Assembly (NCBI GenBank): GCA_036274595.1 | Contig: DASUFL010000038.1 | Coordinates: forward strand, 39,227 to 103,226 | Origin: WS-9 sp036274595 | GTDB lineage: Bacteria > Eisenbacteria > RBG-16-71-46 > SZUA-252 | Length of the DNA stretch: 64,000 nucleotides | Direction of reading: 5' to 3' | In this document: piece by piece, positions 46,353-54,499 of the stretch | How the letters are laid out: the number at the start of each line of letters is the position of its first letter | Numbering within the stretch: the stretch's first letter is position 1 | Program-made: the position numbers and the translations under genes | The notes under the pieces: generated by a model | Seen by the model: only the letters and a program-made list of their open reading frames with translations | The model's database searches: none | What the model was told of the DNA's origin: nothing

Positions 46353-48257
46353 ATGAGCGGCAATCCCCGGGCTCCCGAGCTGAATCCCGACTTCGCGTGG
46401 CTCAACACCGACCGTCCGTTGACGTTCGCCAAGGAGCTCGCGGGCCAGGTCGTGCTGCTCGACTTCTGGACCTACTGCTGCATCAACTGCATGCACGTTC
46501 TCCCCGATCTCGCGTACCTCGAGGAGAAGTACAGGAACGAGCCCTTCCTCGTCATCGGCGTGCACAGCGCCAAGTTCGAGAACGAGGGGCACCGCCAGAC
46601 CGTCCGGGCCGCGATTGGACGCTACGAGATTCACCATCCGGTGATCGTGGACGAGGGAATGTCGATCTGGAGCGAGTACGCCGTCCGGTCCTGGCCGACG
46701 CTCGTCCTCGTGGGCGCCGACCGGAAGATCGTCGGCGCGGTCGCGGGGGAGGGGAATCGAGACACCCTCGACCAGGCGATTGCCGGGGCGCTCGAGGCGG
46801 GGCGCTCGAAGGGAGTGCTCGCGGCGGGACCCTTGAAGCTGGAGCGGGAGGGCACCGTGCGTCCCGCGACCGGGCTCGCGTTCCCCGGCAAGGTCCTGGC
46901 CGATCCTGCCCTTGGATGGCTCTTCGTCGCGGACTCCAATCACAGCCGCGTGGTCGTGGCCACGCTTCCCGATGAGCGCGGGCGCTCCCGCCTCGTTCGG
47001 GTGATCGGCAGAGGCCACGTCGGGCAGGACGACGGGCCGGCGGATCGGGCGACGTTCCATCACCCCCAGGGGCTGGCGCTGATGGAGCGCACGCTCCTCG
47101 TCGCCGACACCGAGAATCACCTCGTGCGCGCGGTGGACCTCGACTCGTGGGAGGTCACGACCGTCCTTGGCACGGGCGTGCAAGGCTACGACCGGGCCGG
47201 CGGCAAGATGGGGCGCAAGCAGCCGCTCAGCTCGCCGTGGGATCTCGCCGTCGAAGGGAGTACCTGCTACATCGCGATGGCGGGGTCGCACCAGATCTGG
47301 CGCTGCGATCTGCCGATGGGCTTCGCGCGCGCCCTCGCGGGCTCGGGGCGCGAGAACATCGTGGACGGGCCGACCGAGTCGGCGGCCCTCGCCCAGCCAT
47401 CGGGACTGTCGCTCGACGGGAACTTCCTCTACTTCGCCGACAGCGAGGTGAGCGCGGTGCGCCGCATCGATCTCGCGGCGGAGCGAGTGGAGACCTTGAT
47501 CGGGAGAGGGCTCTTCGACTTCGGTGACGTGGACGGCCCCGTGGCCAGGGCCAAGCTCCAGCACCCGCTCGGTGTCGCCGCCTGGAAGGGCAGCGTCTTC
47601 GTCGCGGACACGTACAACCACAAGATCAAGTGGCTGGATCTGGAGAAGGGCGAGATCCGAACGGTCGCCGGCAATGGAAAGCCGGGCTCGGGGACTCCCG
47701 GAGCCGGCGGCGCGGCGCCCTCCTCACAGCTTGCCCTGTTCGAGCCGGGCGGGCTCCACGTCGCGGACAACGTGCTCTACGTCGCGGACACGAACAACCA
47801 TCGCGTGGTTCGGCTTTCGCTCTCGGACCTCAAGTGGTCCGAGGTGACCATCGAAGGGCTCGAGCCGCCCGCGCAGGCGGTGGCGGACGTCGGGGTCGGA
47901 GCCGCCGTGTGCGAGGTCGTGCCTACGCGCCTTCGGTCGGGCGCGTCCACGGAGTGGAAGGTGCGCGTGGATCTCCCCGACGGCGCGCACCCGAGCGACG
48001 AGGCTCCCGCCAGCGTGCGCGTGAGCCGCGGCGACGAGGTACTTCTACAGCGCACCCTGCTCGGGGCGTCGTGGCCGCTCGCGTTCGAGCTGCCCGCACA
48101 GCCCGCGGGCGCCGCCGATCTGAGCGTGCAGGTCTCGTTTGCCTACTGCCACGAGGGGCAGGGCGTGTGCGTGCCCGCCCGCACCGCGTGGAACGTGCCC
48201 GTCCGCTTCGAGGACGCGGGCGATGCAGCGGCCGAGCTGACCGCGGCGGTCGCCTGA
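46353..48257 (+). CDS. Thioredoxin-like/NHL-repeat protein (NHLRC2-like)
   Basis: 634 residues in three parts. Residues 1-150 form a TlpA-like thioredoxin domain with the unusual active site FWTYCCINCMHVLPDL. Residues 160-510 are NHL repeats forming a beta-propeller, each with a core like LFVADSNHSRVVV, LLVADTENHLVRAVDL, VFVADTYNHKIKWLDL and LYVADTNNHRVVRLSL. Residues 530-625 are a beta domain with two Cys (FAYCHEGQGVCVPARTAW) similar to the DsbD alpha end. No signal peptide is visible. The architecture matches bacterial relatives of animal NHLRC2. Divergent from the YHS selenoprotein gene; a shared redox role is inference. Confidence 0.88.
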   Translation: MSGNPRAPELNPDFAWLNTDRPLTFAKELAGQVVLLDFWTYCCINCMHVLPDLAYLEEKYRNEPFLVIGVHSAKFENEGHRQTVRAAIGRYEIHHPVIVDEGMSIWSEYAVRSWPTLVLVGADRKIVGAVAGEGNRDTLDQAIAGALEAGRSKGVLAAGPLKLEREGTVRPATGLAFPGKVLADPALGWLFVADSNHSRVVVATLPDERGRSRLVRVIGRGHVGQDDGPADRATFHHPQGLALMERTLLVADTENHLVRAVDLDSWEVTTVLGTGVQGYDRAGGKMGRKQPLSSPWDLAVEGSTCYIAMAGSHQIWRCDLPMGFARALAGSGRENIVDGPTESAALAQPSGLSLDGNFLYFADSEVSAVRRIDLAAERVETLIGRGLFDFGDVDGPVARAKLQHPLGVAAWKGSVFVADTYNHKIKWLDLEKGEIRTVAGNGKPGSGTPGAGGAAPSSQLALFEPGGLHVADNVLYVADTNNHRVVRLSLSDLKWSEVTIEGLEPPAQAVADVGVGAAVCEVVPTRLRSGASTEWKVRVDLPDGAHPSDEAPASVRVSRGDEVLLQRTLLGASWPLAFELPAQPAGAADLSVQVSFAYCHEGQGVCVPARTAWNVPVRFEDAGDAAAELTAAVA

Positions 48258-48276
48258 CACCTCGCCGGAGCCCCTG

Positions 48277-49356
48277 ATGCACGCGTTTCTCGACGCGCTC
48301 TGGAATTACGGACGGATCGCCGTCATCCCGATCCTCGTGCTGGGGAACGCGTTCTTCGTCGCCGCCGAGTTTTCCCTGGTGACGGTGCGCCGCACGCGCC
48401 TCGAAGAGATGGCGGCCCAGAAGGTCCTCGGCGTCGGCGCCGCGGAGACGGCTGTGAGGCGGCTCGACGACACGATCGCGGCCACCCAGCTCGGAATCAC
48501 GATGACGAGCCTCGCTCTCGGCTGGGTGGGAGAGCCGGCGCTCGCGCGCATCATCGAGCCCCTGTTCTCCTTCATCCCGCACACATGGGGCATCTTCGCG
48601 GCCCACGGCATTGCCACCGCGATCGCATTCCTTGCGATCACGTACCTCCACGTCGTCGTCGGCGAGCTCGCTCCCAAGACCGTGGCCATCCGGATTCCCG
48701 ATCTCGTCGCGATTCGCGTCGCGGCTCCGCTGCTCGCGTTCGAGCGGGTGTTCCGCCCCTTCATCGCTCTGATGAACGGCTCAGGGAACCGATTGGTGCG
48801 CCTCATGGGCTTCACGCCAACCCCCCACGGCTCGGTGCACTCCGTCGACGAGCTCCAGCTCATCGTGGAGGACGTCTCCGAGGCGGGGAAGATGTCCGCG
48901 GATCAGGCCGAGCTCTTGAAGAACGCCTTCCGCCTGCCGCAGAAGTGCGTGCGCGATTCGATGCTGAAGCTCGACGACGCGATCATGCTCGAATACCGGC
49001 TCACGCCGGACCAGACGCTGAGCGCGCTCCAGGACAGCGTGCACACCCGGTTTCCGGTGTACGACGGCGAGCGCACACGGGTGGTCGGGATCGTGAACGC
49101 GAAGGATCTCTTCGCAATCTACGCAACGAGCGGCCTCGTGAATCTCGAGGATGCGATGTACCCGACGACCTGGGCCCCGGCCGAGCGCTCGATCGCCGAG
49201 CAGCTCAAGGAATTCCGGCGCGCGCGCAGGCAGATGGCGATCGTCATCGACGAGAGCGGCACGCCGATCGGAATCATCACGCTCGAGGACATCGTCGAGG
49301 AGCTGGTCGGCGACATCGAGGACGAGCACGACTTGACCGCGAGGGCGGTGCGGTAG
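48277..49356 (+). CDS. CNNM/HlyC-CorC-type membrane protein (DUF21 plus CBS pair), no C-terminal CorC domain
   Basis: 359 residues. The N-terminal DUF21 transmembrane module has LGNAFFVAAEFSLVTVRRTR, ATQLGITMTSLALGWVGEP and VVVGELAPKTVAIR. A pair of CBS domains follows: RFPVYDGERTRVVGIVNAKD and MAIVIDESGTPIGIITLED, then IVEELVGDIEDEHD. The protein stops there, although most relatives continue with an 80-residue transporter-associated CorC_HlyC domain. Known homologues take part in magnesium or cobalt homeostasis. It begins 19 bases after the thioredoxin/NHL gene and ends just before tRNA-Leu. Confidence 0.85.
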   Translation: MHAFLDALWNYGRIAVIPILVLGNAFFVAAEFSLVTVRRTRLEEMAAQKVLGVGAAETAVRRLDDTIAATQLGITMTSLALGWVGEPALARIIEPLFSFIPHTWGIFAAHGIATAIAFLAITYLHVVVGELAPKTVAIRIPDLVAIRVAAPLLAFERVFRPFIALMNGSGNRLVRLMGFTPTPHGSVHSVDELQLIVEDVSEAGKMSADQAELLKNAFRLPQKCVRDSMLKLDDAIMLEYRLTPDQTLSALQDSVHTRFPVYDGERTRVVGIVNAKDLFAIYATSGLVNLEDAMYPTTWAPAERSIAEQLKEFRRARRQMAIVIDESGTPIGIITLEDIVEELVGDIEDEHDLTARAVR

Positions 49357-49378
49357 GAATGGCGGCACGGGTCAGCTT

Positions 49379-49462
49379 GGGCGAGTGGCGGAACTGGCAT
49401 ACGCTCGACACTTAAAATGTCGTGTCCGAAAGGAATTGTGGGTTCGACTCCCACCTCGCCCA
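49379..49462 (+). tRNA. trnL-UAA: tRNA-Leu (anticodon UAA)
   Basis: 84 bases. The acceptor stem GGGCGAG (49379-49385) pairs with CTCGCCC (49455-49461), discriminator A at 49462. The anticodon loop reads CTTAAAA with TAA, a long type II variable arm follows (TGTCCGAAAGGAAT), and the T arm is GTGGG-TTCGACT-CCCAC. CCA is not encoded. Leucine identity follows from anticodon, long variable arm and discriminator A. Confidence 0.93.
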
Positions 49463-49470
49463 GATACACC

Positions 49471-49529
49471 GTTTCCGCAGTGAAAACCCTGGCCGAAAGG
49501 CCGTGCAGGTTCGAGCCCTGCCCCGGGCA
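49471..49529 (+). pseudogene. 3' half of a second leucine-like tRNA
   Basis: Nine bases after tRNA-Leu(UAA) lies a sequence with a degenerate anticodon arm (GTTTC-CGCAGTG-AAAAC, apparent CAG). It continues with a perfect variable-arm hairpin GGCC-GAAA-GGCC, a perfect T arm GCAGG-TTCGAGC-CCTGC and an acceptor 3' strand CCCGGGC plus A. There is no 5' acceptor strand, which should read GCCCGGG, and no D arm. It is therefore a truncated tRNA, from deletion in a tandem tRNA array or from integration at a tRNA 3' end. Confidence 0.65.
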
Positions 49530-49607
49530 ATAGATCAACATCCCATTGTCACGGGGGCTCCGCGGGACTACCCTGATCGGCGCCCCCCCCGGACCCGTGG
49601 AGTGGAT

Positions 49608-50315
49608 ATGACCCGTCCCCTCCTTGCATTCGCAGTCCTCGCGTTTGCGACGCAGCCGCTCGCGCCTGGCAGAGCTTTGGCACTGCCTCCGGGCTACTTC
49701 GTCGACTCCACCCAGGCCCTCGAATCGCGCCCCGCTCGACTGGACTATGACGACGGCGACTTCACGCTCGCCATCCGGCGTGACTACGCCAACATGACGG
49801 AAGAGCGTCTGCTCGGCATCGCGGAGGCCACGTATCCCTCTCGCGAGGACGTCATCTGGCTCTCCGTTCTTAACCGCACCGAGATCGGGGCGGACACGAC
49901 CCAGGCGCCGCTCTGGTGGTATGACGGCGTGGGTGTGCACCGTGTGCCCTATGCCGTGACGGCGGGCGCTCTCAAGTACTACCTCCAGCTCACGGATCGA
50001 ATGCGGGCTCACAATTTCTGGGGAACGTTCGCCCACCCACTGTTCTGGACGGACCTGAACTACAAAGCGTCGTTGACTCACTACGACGAGTACTACGCGA
50101 ACGGAGAGCAATTTCGGGATGCGTATGTCGCCGAGATCACGCTCGGCTGGGGCTATGACGAAGGAACGTTCGTACCCATTTCGCGAGCCCATCGCGTCGT
50201 GGTCATGAACTTCGCAGGAGATGTTCTGATGGTGGACGGGGACGGCGCGGCTCAGGAGACGGTGCGATTTTCGGTCCACCGGGGGATCGGCTACGCCAAA
50301 CGACTCATGAGGTGA
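49608..50315 (+). CDS. Secreted protein of unknown function
   Basis: 235 residues from the ATG at 49608 with GGAG five bases upstream; a longer frame would run into the tRNA genes and is rejected. A signal peptide (PLLAFAVLAFATQPLAPGRA) is followed by a soluble domain rich in aromatic residues: DYDDGDFTLAIRRDYANMTE, LWWYDGVGVHRVPYAVT, HYDEYYANGEQFRDAYVAE, GWGYDEGTF. No Cys, no repeats and no recognised family. GC content is visibly lower than in flanking genes, and it follows a tRNA remnant, which may point to acquisition. Confidence 0.6.
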   Translation: MTRPLLAFAVLAFATQPLAPGRALALPPGYFVDSTQALESRPARLDYDDGDFTLAIRRDYANMTEERLLGIAEATYPSREDVIWLSVLNRTEIGADTTQAPLWWYDGVGVHRVPYAVTAGALKYYLQLTDRMRAHNFWGTFAHPLFWTDLNYKASLTHYDEYYANGEQFRDAYVAEITLGWGYDEGTFVPISRAHRVVVMNFAGDVLMVDGDGAAQETVRFSVHRGIGYAKRLMR

Positions 50316-50390
50316 TAGACTCCCGCCTCCACGGAAGGGGACTGTCGCAGGGATGCCTCAGGCGCTCGAACCCGACGCGAGGAGGCCCCA

Positions 50391-50852
50391 GTGCTGTGGC
50401 GCAGAATGATCGTCCCCGGGTTGCTCCTGGTGTCCCTCTCCGCTCCCACCGTGAAGGCCCAAACCTTCCAGGCCGTGCTCACCGAGGGCGGCAGGAGCGG
50501 AAAGAGCGTTCCCATCGTGGGTCTCGGGATCTTCAATCTCGACAAGATCGCCCCCGCGCTCCCCTACTCGATCCAGTTTCGATCCGACATGTTCTACGGC
50601 CAGCACGTAGGGGTCTACGCGGGGAGCATCAAGAAGCCGGGGCCGGCCATCTTCGTCTTGCGTGGGCCGGCATCGCAGAGCCCGGTCGAGGGTTCGTTCA
50701 CGCCCTCGCTCCTCATTCCCGCGCCCGAGTACGGGATCAACACGTGGGAGGACGCGATTGCGGCGATGTGGACGGGGCGAACATTCCTCAAGATGGACAC
50801 GCCCCACGACGCCGACAACGTGTGCGGGAAGATCACCGTGGTCCGCCGGTAG
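50391..50852 (+). CDS. Secreted CHRD-like domain protein
   Basis: 153 residues, GTG start with GAGGAGG five bases upstream. A signal peptide (IVPGLLLVSLSAPTVKAQ) precedes one beta-rich domain. The order AGSIKKPGPAIFVLRG, then EDAIAAMWTGRTFLKMDT, then CGKITVV resembles the CHRD domain, whose usual ending is LLAGNLYVNVHT...GEIRG, but His residues typical of CHRD are mostly missing. The resemblance is therefore weak and the function unknown. Confidence 0.5.
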   Translation: MLWRRMIVPGLLLVSLSAPTVKAQTFQAVLTEGGRSGKSVPIVGLGIFNLDKIAPALPYSIQFRSDMFYGQHVGVYAGSIKKPGPAIFVLRGPASQSPVEGSFTPSLLIPAPEYGINTWEDAIAAMWTGRTFLKMDTPHDADNVCGKITVVRR

Positions 50853-50902
50853 GCAGCCCAGGGCGTTCGCCCGAACGGCCCCGGGCGCCAATCCGCAGCG
50901 GT

Positions 50903-52600
50903 TCAATTCCTCCGCTTCAAGACCTCGAAATACTCCGTTCCCAGCGGCGCGGATGCCGCGGCCGGGCCCCAGATCGACGTGCTCGCGTTGGGCCCGATGT
51001 CGACCACGCCGTCCACGGCGTAGTCCTTCTTCGCCGCCTGATACCAGTCGAAGATGTCGCGTGGGGACGTCTCGTGGAGCGTCCACGACAGGCGCGAGTT
51101 CGTGTACACGAGATACTTGGGGCGCACCCGGTCGAGATCCCGGATCATCATGAGCTGCATGTCGCGCGCCTTGGGGTGGTCGGACGTGAGGAAGTACGCG
51201 TTCACGAAGCGCGAGGCCGAGGGGCGCTGAGCGTAGAAGTAGATCTGGGTCTCCGACCCGAGCACGGCGATCGAATCGCCGGGGGACGTGTGCTCCCTCA
51301 GGTACTGGCCGACTTCCACCGACTCTGGAAACGGATTCCCCGAGTAGATGATGCGCGCGGCGGCGGCATCCGGCATGCGTCCTGAGTAGAACGGCTCGTA
51401 GCGGACGACCCCGACCGAGAGGCCGATCGCCAGGGCCGCGCCGATCGCGGCCGTGCCCACGGAGCTCGGCCCGCGCTCACCGCGTCCCCGGGCCACCACG
51501 TCCAGGAGCCCGCCGACCAGGATCGCCAGGAACGGAAGGACGGCGATGTAGTAATGGGTGGTGAAGAAGTAGCCCGGAACGATGGAGAGGATCGCCGCGA
51601 GTCCGAACGCCAGGATCAGGTAGCGGAGCGCACCGAGGCTTCGATCCCGCAGCATCACGCCCAAGCCCACGGCGCCGACCAGCCACACGATCACGAAACC
51701 GGCCGTCACTTCGCGGGTGCGGTCGCGAAGGTTCGCCATGGCGCCCGAGAAGCCGACCTGCTCCCCGAACTGGCGCGCGAGCTGGAAGGACCAGTACCAG
51801 AGGGTGCCCAGGTGCCCGATGGCGGCGTAATAGGCGAGGGTGAGCACCATCGGCGCCGCGGCGCCGGCGACGAACGCTCCGGCCCGGGCAGGGAATCCGG
51901 CCCGGCGCGCGGGCTCGAGCCGGAGCGCTTCCAGCGCGAGGTAGGCGACGATCAGGGGAGCGTAGAAGACGGCGGACTGCTTGCTCAAGAAGGCCATCCC
52001 GAACGAGAGGCCGCTGACGAGGTAGAGCCACAAGCGGCCCCGTTCGCGAGCCTCGAGCAGCGCGTAGAGCCCCAACACGGAGAAGAATGCGATCAAGTGC
52101 GTGGCGTGCCCGGAGGCGCCGAGCAGAGCCGGCGACAGCGCCATCACTCCATAGACGAGCGCGCCCGCGCAGCCGGCCAGCCCTCCGTGGATCTTCCGGC
52201 CGATGAGGAACACCAGCGCCATCGTCGCCGCGTTGGTGAGAAGAAAGCCGAGATGGATGCCCACGGTGCTCTGCCCGAACAGCAACAGGAACCATGCGTA
52301 CACGTAGTACGCGCCGGGCAGCTTCTGGGTGTAGGCGGACAGGTAGACCGGCACACCATGGAGGAGCTGCTGGGCGATGTAGCCGAACTCGCCTTCGTCG
52401 CGCTCCAGGGGGAACTGGAGATGGATGGCCCGCGCGAGAGACACGAGCACGATGATCGCGATCGCGACAAAGGTCCAGATCCGCCGCCGGTCCGGACGGC
52501 GGGCCCCTGCGGATCGCTCGGGTTTCCGTCCAGGCCCGGAAGCGCGCGCCGGCTTCCGGCTCACCGCTCCCACCCCCGAGTCACGCGGCTCATCGGTCAC
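50903..52600 (-). CDS. GT39-like (ArnT/PMT-fold) integral membrane glycosyltransferase
   Basis: 565 residues, GTG with AAGGA upstream, overlapping the methyltransferase gene by 11 bases. A basic N-terminal tail of 40 residues is followed by about eleven hydrophobic helices. The catalytic motif of GT-C enzymes, an Asp-Glu in the first periplasmic loop, is present as FPLERDEGEFGYIAQ. LSAYTQKLPGAYYVYAWFLL and SGHATHLIAFFSVLGLYALL fit the PMT/ArnT family. The soluble C-terminal part carries YFYAQRPSASRFVNAYFLT. Probably transfers a polyprenyl-phosphate-linked sugar made by the GT2 encoded upstream; acceptor unknown. Confidence 0.82.
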   Translation of the reverse strand: MTDEPRDSGVGAVSRKPARASGPGRKPERSAGARRPDRRRIWTFVAIAIIVLVSLARAIHLQFPLERDEGEFGYIAQQLLHGVPVYLSAYTQKLPGAYYVYAWFLLLFGQSTVGIHLGFLLTNAATMALVFLIGRKIHGGLAGCAGALVYGVMALSPALLGASGHATHLIAFFSVLGLYALLEARERGRLWLYLVSGLSFGMAFLSKQSAVFYAPLIVAYLALEALRLEPARRAGFPARAGAFVAGAAAPMVLTLAYYAAIGHLGTLWYWSFQLARQFGEQVGFSGAMANLRDRTREVTAGFVIVWLVGAVGLGVMLRDRSLGALRYLILAFGLAAILSIVPGYFFTTHYYIAVLPFLAILVGGLLDVVARGRGERGPSSVGTAAIGAALAIGLSVGVVRYEPFYSGRMPDAAAARIIYSGNPFPESVEVGQYLREHTSPGDSIAVLGSETQIYFYAQRPSASRFVNAYFLTSDHPKARDMQLMMIRDLDRVRPKYLVYTNSRLSWTLHETSPRDIFDWYQAAKKDYAVDGVVDIGPNASTSIWGPAAASAPLGTEYFEVLKRRN

Positions 52601-53243
52601 GCTTCCTTGCGGTGACCGCGATCGCCGGCGTGAAGCGGCGCATCCGTCGCGTGGGGAGGTGCGCGTACCCGAGCCCCGGGACCAGATATCGGTAGATCCC
52701 GCACCAGGCGACCAGATCGAATCGACCGCGCGCCCACTCGAGCCAGAAACCGCGCGAGCGCTTGTGCACGTGCGTCTCGTCCTTGTCGAGGAGGCGGATG
52801 ATCGGCCCGGTCACGCCGTCGTACACGGGCACCACGAAGACGAAGTGTCCGCCCGGCGCGAGTCTGGGCTCGACCGCCGACGCCACGGCGTCCAGCGAGG
52901 GGATGTGCTCGATGACGTCGAAGGACGTGATCAGGTCGAAGGGGCCGGGGAAGGGAATCGCATCGATGTCCGTCCGTGCAAAGTGGATGTCGGGGAGAGC
53001 CGCGGTGGCCTTCTCCACCGCGTACCGGCTCACGTCCGTGCCGTAGCGCTCCCAGCGCGGATCGAGCGCCGAGAGAAACAGGCCGAACGCGCATCCGATG
53101 TCGAGAATCCGCACCGGAGCACGGAGGGGCGCGACATGCTCGACCAGCTCGCGGTAGAACCGGAGTTTCCCGGGTGGATTCTGCCGCGCGTAGTCGGGAT
53201 AGACGGACGCATAGTACTCCTGCTCGAATCGCGCCTCGCTCAT
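52590..53243 (-). CDS. Class I SAM-dependent methyltransferase
   Basis: 217 residues from an ATG overlapping the GT2 stop as ATGA. Motif I VRILDIGCAFGLFLSAL, motif II DVSRYAVEKA, and post-motif FDLITSFDVIEHIPSLDA with LAPGGHFVFVVP identify a Rossmann methyltransferase of the UbiG/glycan type. Its position between two glycosyltransferases suggests methylation of a glycan or lipid-linked sugar. Confidence 0.85.
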   Translation of the reverse strand: MSEARFEQEYYASVYPDYARQNPPGKLRFYRELVEHVAPLRAPVRILDIGCAFGLFLSALDPRWERYGTDVSRYAVEKATAALPDIHFARTDIDAIPFPGPFDLITSFDVIEHIPSLDAVASAVEPRLAPGGHFVFVVPVYDGVTGPIIRLLDKDETHVHKRSRGFWLEWARGRFDLVAWCGIYRYLVPGLGYAHLPTRRMRRFTPAIAVTARKRDR

Positions 53244-54013
53244 CCGCCGAAGCGCCGCTTCCACATGAGTCCCAGCGTGTCCTTGACCGTGCGGGTCACG
53301 TTCATCTTGCTGCCCCCTTCCTTCCAGTCGTAGCGGAGGATGAACGGAACCTCGCCAAAGATCAGATTCATGCGCCGGAGCTTGAGCAGGATGTCCACCA
53401 TGCACTGGAACCCGCCCTGGTCCAGGAACTCCTCCCCGTAGCGGGCGAAGGCCGCCTTGACCACGGCGGCGCGATAGGCGCGGTAGCCGCACGTGTAGTC
53501 GCGCACGCCCTTGATGGGAAAGACCACGCGAAAGAGCCAGGACGCGCCGTGGCTCAGGGCCAGCCGGTGGAACGGGACGCCCACGCATCGGGATCCTTCG
53601 CGATAGCGCGACGCGATGACGACGTCATACCCCTCGGAGATCATCCGAACCATGCGGAGCACGAGGCCGGGCGCGTGCGTGTCGTCCGCGTCCATGGTGA
53701 CGATGATGTCCGCCTCTCCCGCCGCTCCCGCCGCGGCAAAGAGTCCGTCCCGGATCGTGGATCCGAGCCCCTTGTTCACCTCGTGCCGCATGAGGGTGAG
53801 CGGCATGTGGCCGGCGCGCTGACGGATGATCGCGCCCGTACCATCCTGGCTTCCGTCGTCGACGAGGACGACCTCGTAGCGGATGTCCGCGTCCCGCATG
53901 GCCTCGTCGATGTGATCGAGGAGGCTTCCGATCTTCGCCTCCTCGTTGTAGACCGGAAGGACGACGTACACCTTCCGGCGGTTCCGAGGCGGGGGCGCGC
54001 TCGCGTCGGCCAT
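53240..54013 (-). CDS. GT2 family glycosyltransferase (dolichyl-phosphate mannose synthase-like)
   Basis: 257 residues. VYVVLPVYNEEAKIGSLLDH at the N-terminus, YEVVLVDDGSQDGTG, the metal-binding IIVTMDADDTHAPGLV and YTCGYRAYRAAVVKAA follow the DPM1 pattern. No transmembrane segment at the C-terminus. Likely makes a polyprenyl-phosphate sugar donor for the membrane glycosyltransferase two genes downstream. Begins directly after the lipoprotein stop codon. Confidence 0.87.
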   Translation of the reverse strand: MADASAPPPRNRRKVYVVLPVYNEEAKIGSLLDHIDEAMRDADIRYEVVLVDDGSQDGTGAIIRQRAGHMPLTLMRHEVNKGLGSTIRDGLFAAAGAAGEADIIVTMDADDTHAPGLVLRMVRMISEGYDVVIASRYREGSRCVGVPFHRLALSHGASWLFRVVFPIKGVRDYTCGYRAYRAAVVKAAFARYGEEFLDQGGFQCMVDILLKLRRMNLIFGEVPFILRYDWKEGGSKMNVTRTVKDTLGLMWKRRFGG

Positions 54014-54499
54014 CTAGCGGAAACGAACAGGCACCCGGGATTCGGCCGCGTGCTCCGGGCTCCCCGATGGGTTGCTCTTCTCGATCACCAGGAATCCCGT
54101 CGACTCCTCGGGCGGAGCCCGGAAGACGATCGAGGCCTCGAAGGGGACGAAGTCCGATGTCATCCAGTCGCCCTTCGCGCGGGCGACGCCCGTTCCGATC
54201 ATCTTGTCCTCTGAGTCGAGGAGGCGGATCGGGAATTCGGCCTCGAAGTACCAGGACCCTCGGGCCTGGCCGGTCACCCGCACCGGGCTCGTGATGAGCG
54301 CTCCGCTCGCGGGGGAGTCGACGATGACCTGCTTCGGCGGCGGCGACGGGGGCAAAGGCGGCGTCGGGGAGGAGATTCCGGCCGTGTCCGGGCGTTCGAC
54401 CTGCCTCCGTTCCGAGGTGTGGCTGCGGTCACGCTGACACGATGTCCACGCGAGCGCGCACGCGGCGAGGAGCGTCAGCCGAACGAGAGTCGAGGTCAT
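54014..54499 (-). CDS. Gmad2-domain lipoprotein
   Basis: 161 residues, ATG overlapping the phosphatase-gene stop as ATGA. Lipobox ALAWTSC near residue 21, a Pro/Ser-rich linker, then one immunoglobulin-like Gmad2 domain: VDSPASGALITSPVRVTGQA, GSWYFEAEFPIRLLD, DWMTSDFVPFEASIVF, KSNPSGSPEH, RVPVRF. Gmad2 domains occur in spore-germination and cell-envelope proteins; the function is unknown. It sits between a signalling phosphatase and glycan genes. Confidence 0.82.
   Translation of the reverse strand: MTSTLVRLTLLAACALAWTSCQRDRSHTSERRQVERPDTAGISSPTPPLPPSPPPKQVIVDSPASGALITSPVRVTGQARGSWYFEAEFPIRLLDSEDKMIGTGVARAKGDWMTSDFVPFEASIVFRAPPEESTGFLVIEKSNPSGSPEHAAESRVPVRFR

Noticed and set aside
46440..46500. 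Cys-rich CCINC site of the thioredoxin/NHL protein as a second selenocysteine site
   Set aside because: All positions are Cys codons and no in-frame TGA occurs.
49471..49529. A second functional tRNA
   Set aside because: No 5' acceptor strand or D arm can be found; only the 3' half is present.
49422..49607. Upstream extension of the secreted orphan gene into the tRNA genes
   Set aside because: It would overlap the tRNA-Leu structure; the ATG at 49608 has a ribosome site and begins a signal peptide.
50853..50902. Small inverted repeats (GGGCG-TT-CGCCC) between convergent genes as a terminator
   Set aside because: Several mutually exclusive short hairpins with no T-run; not distinguishable from GC-rich background.
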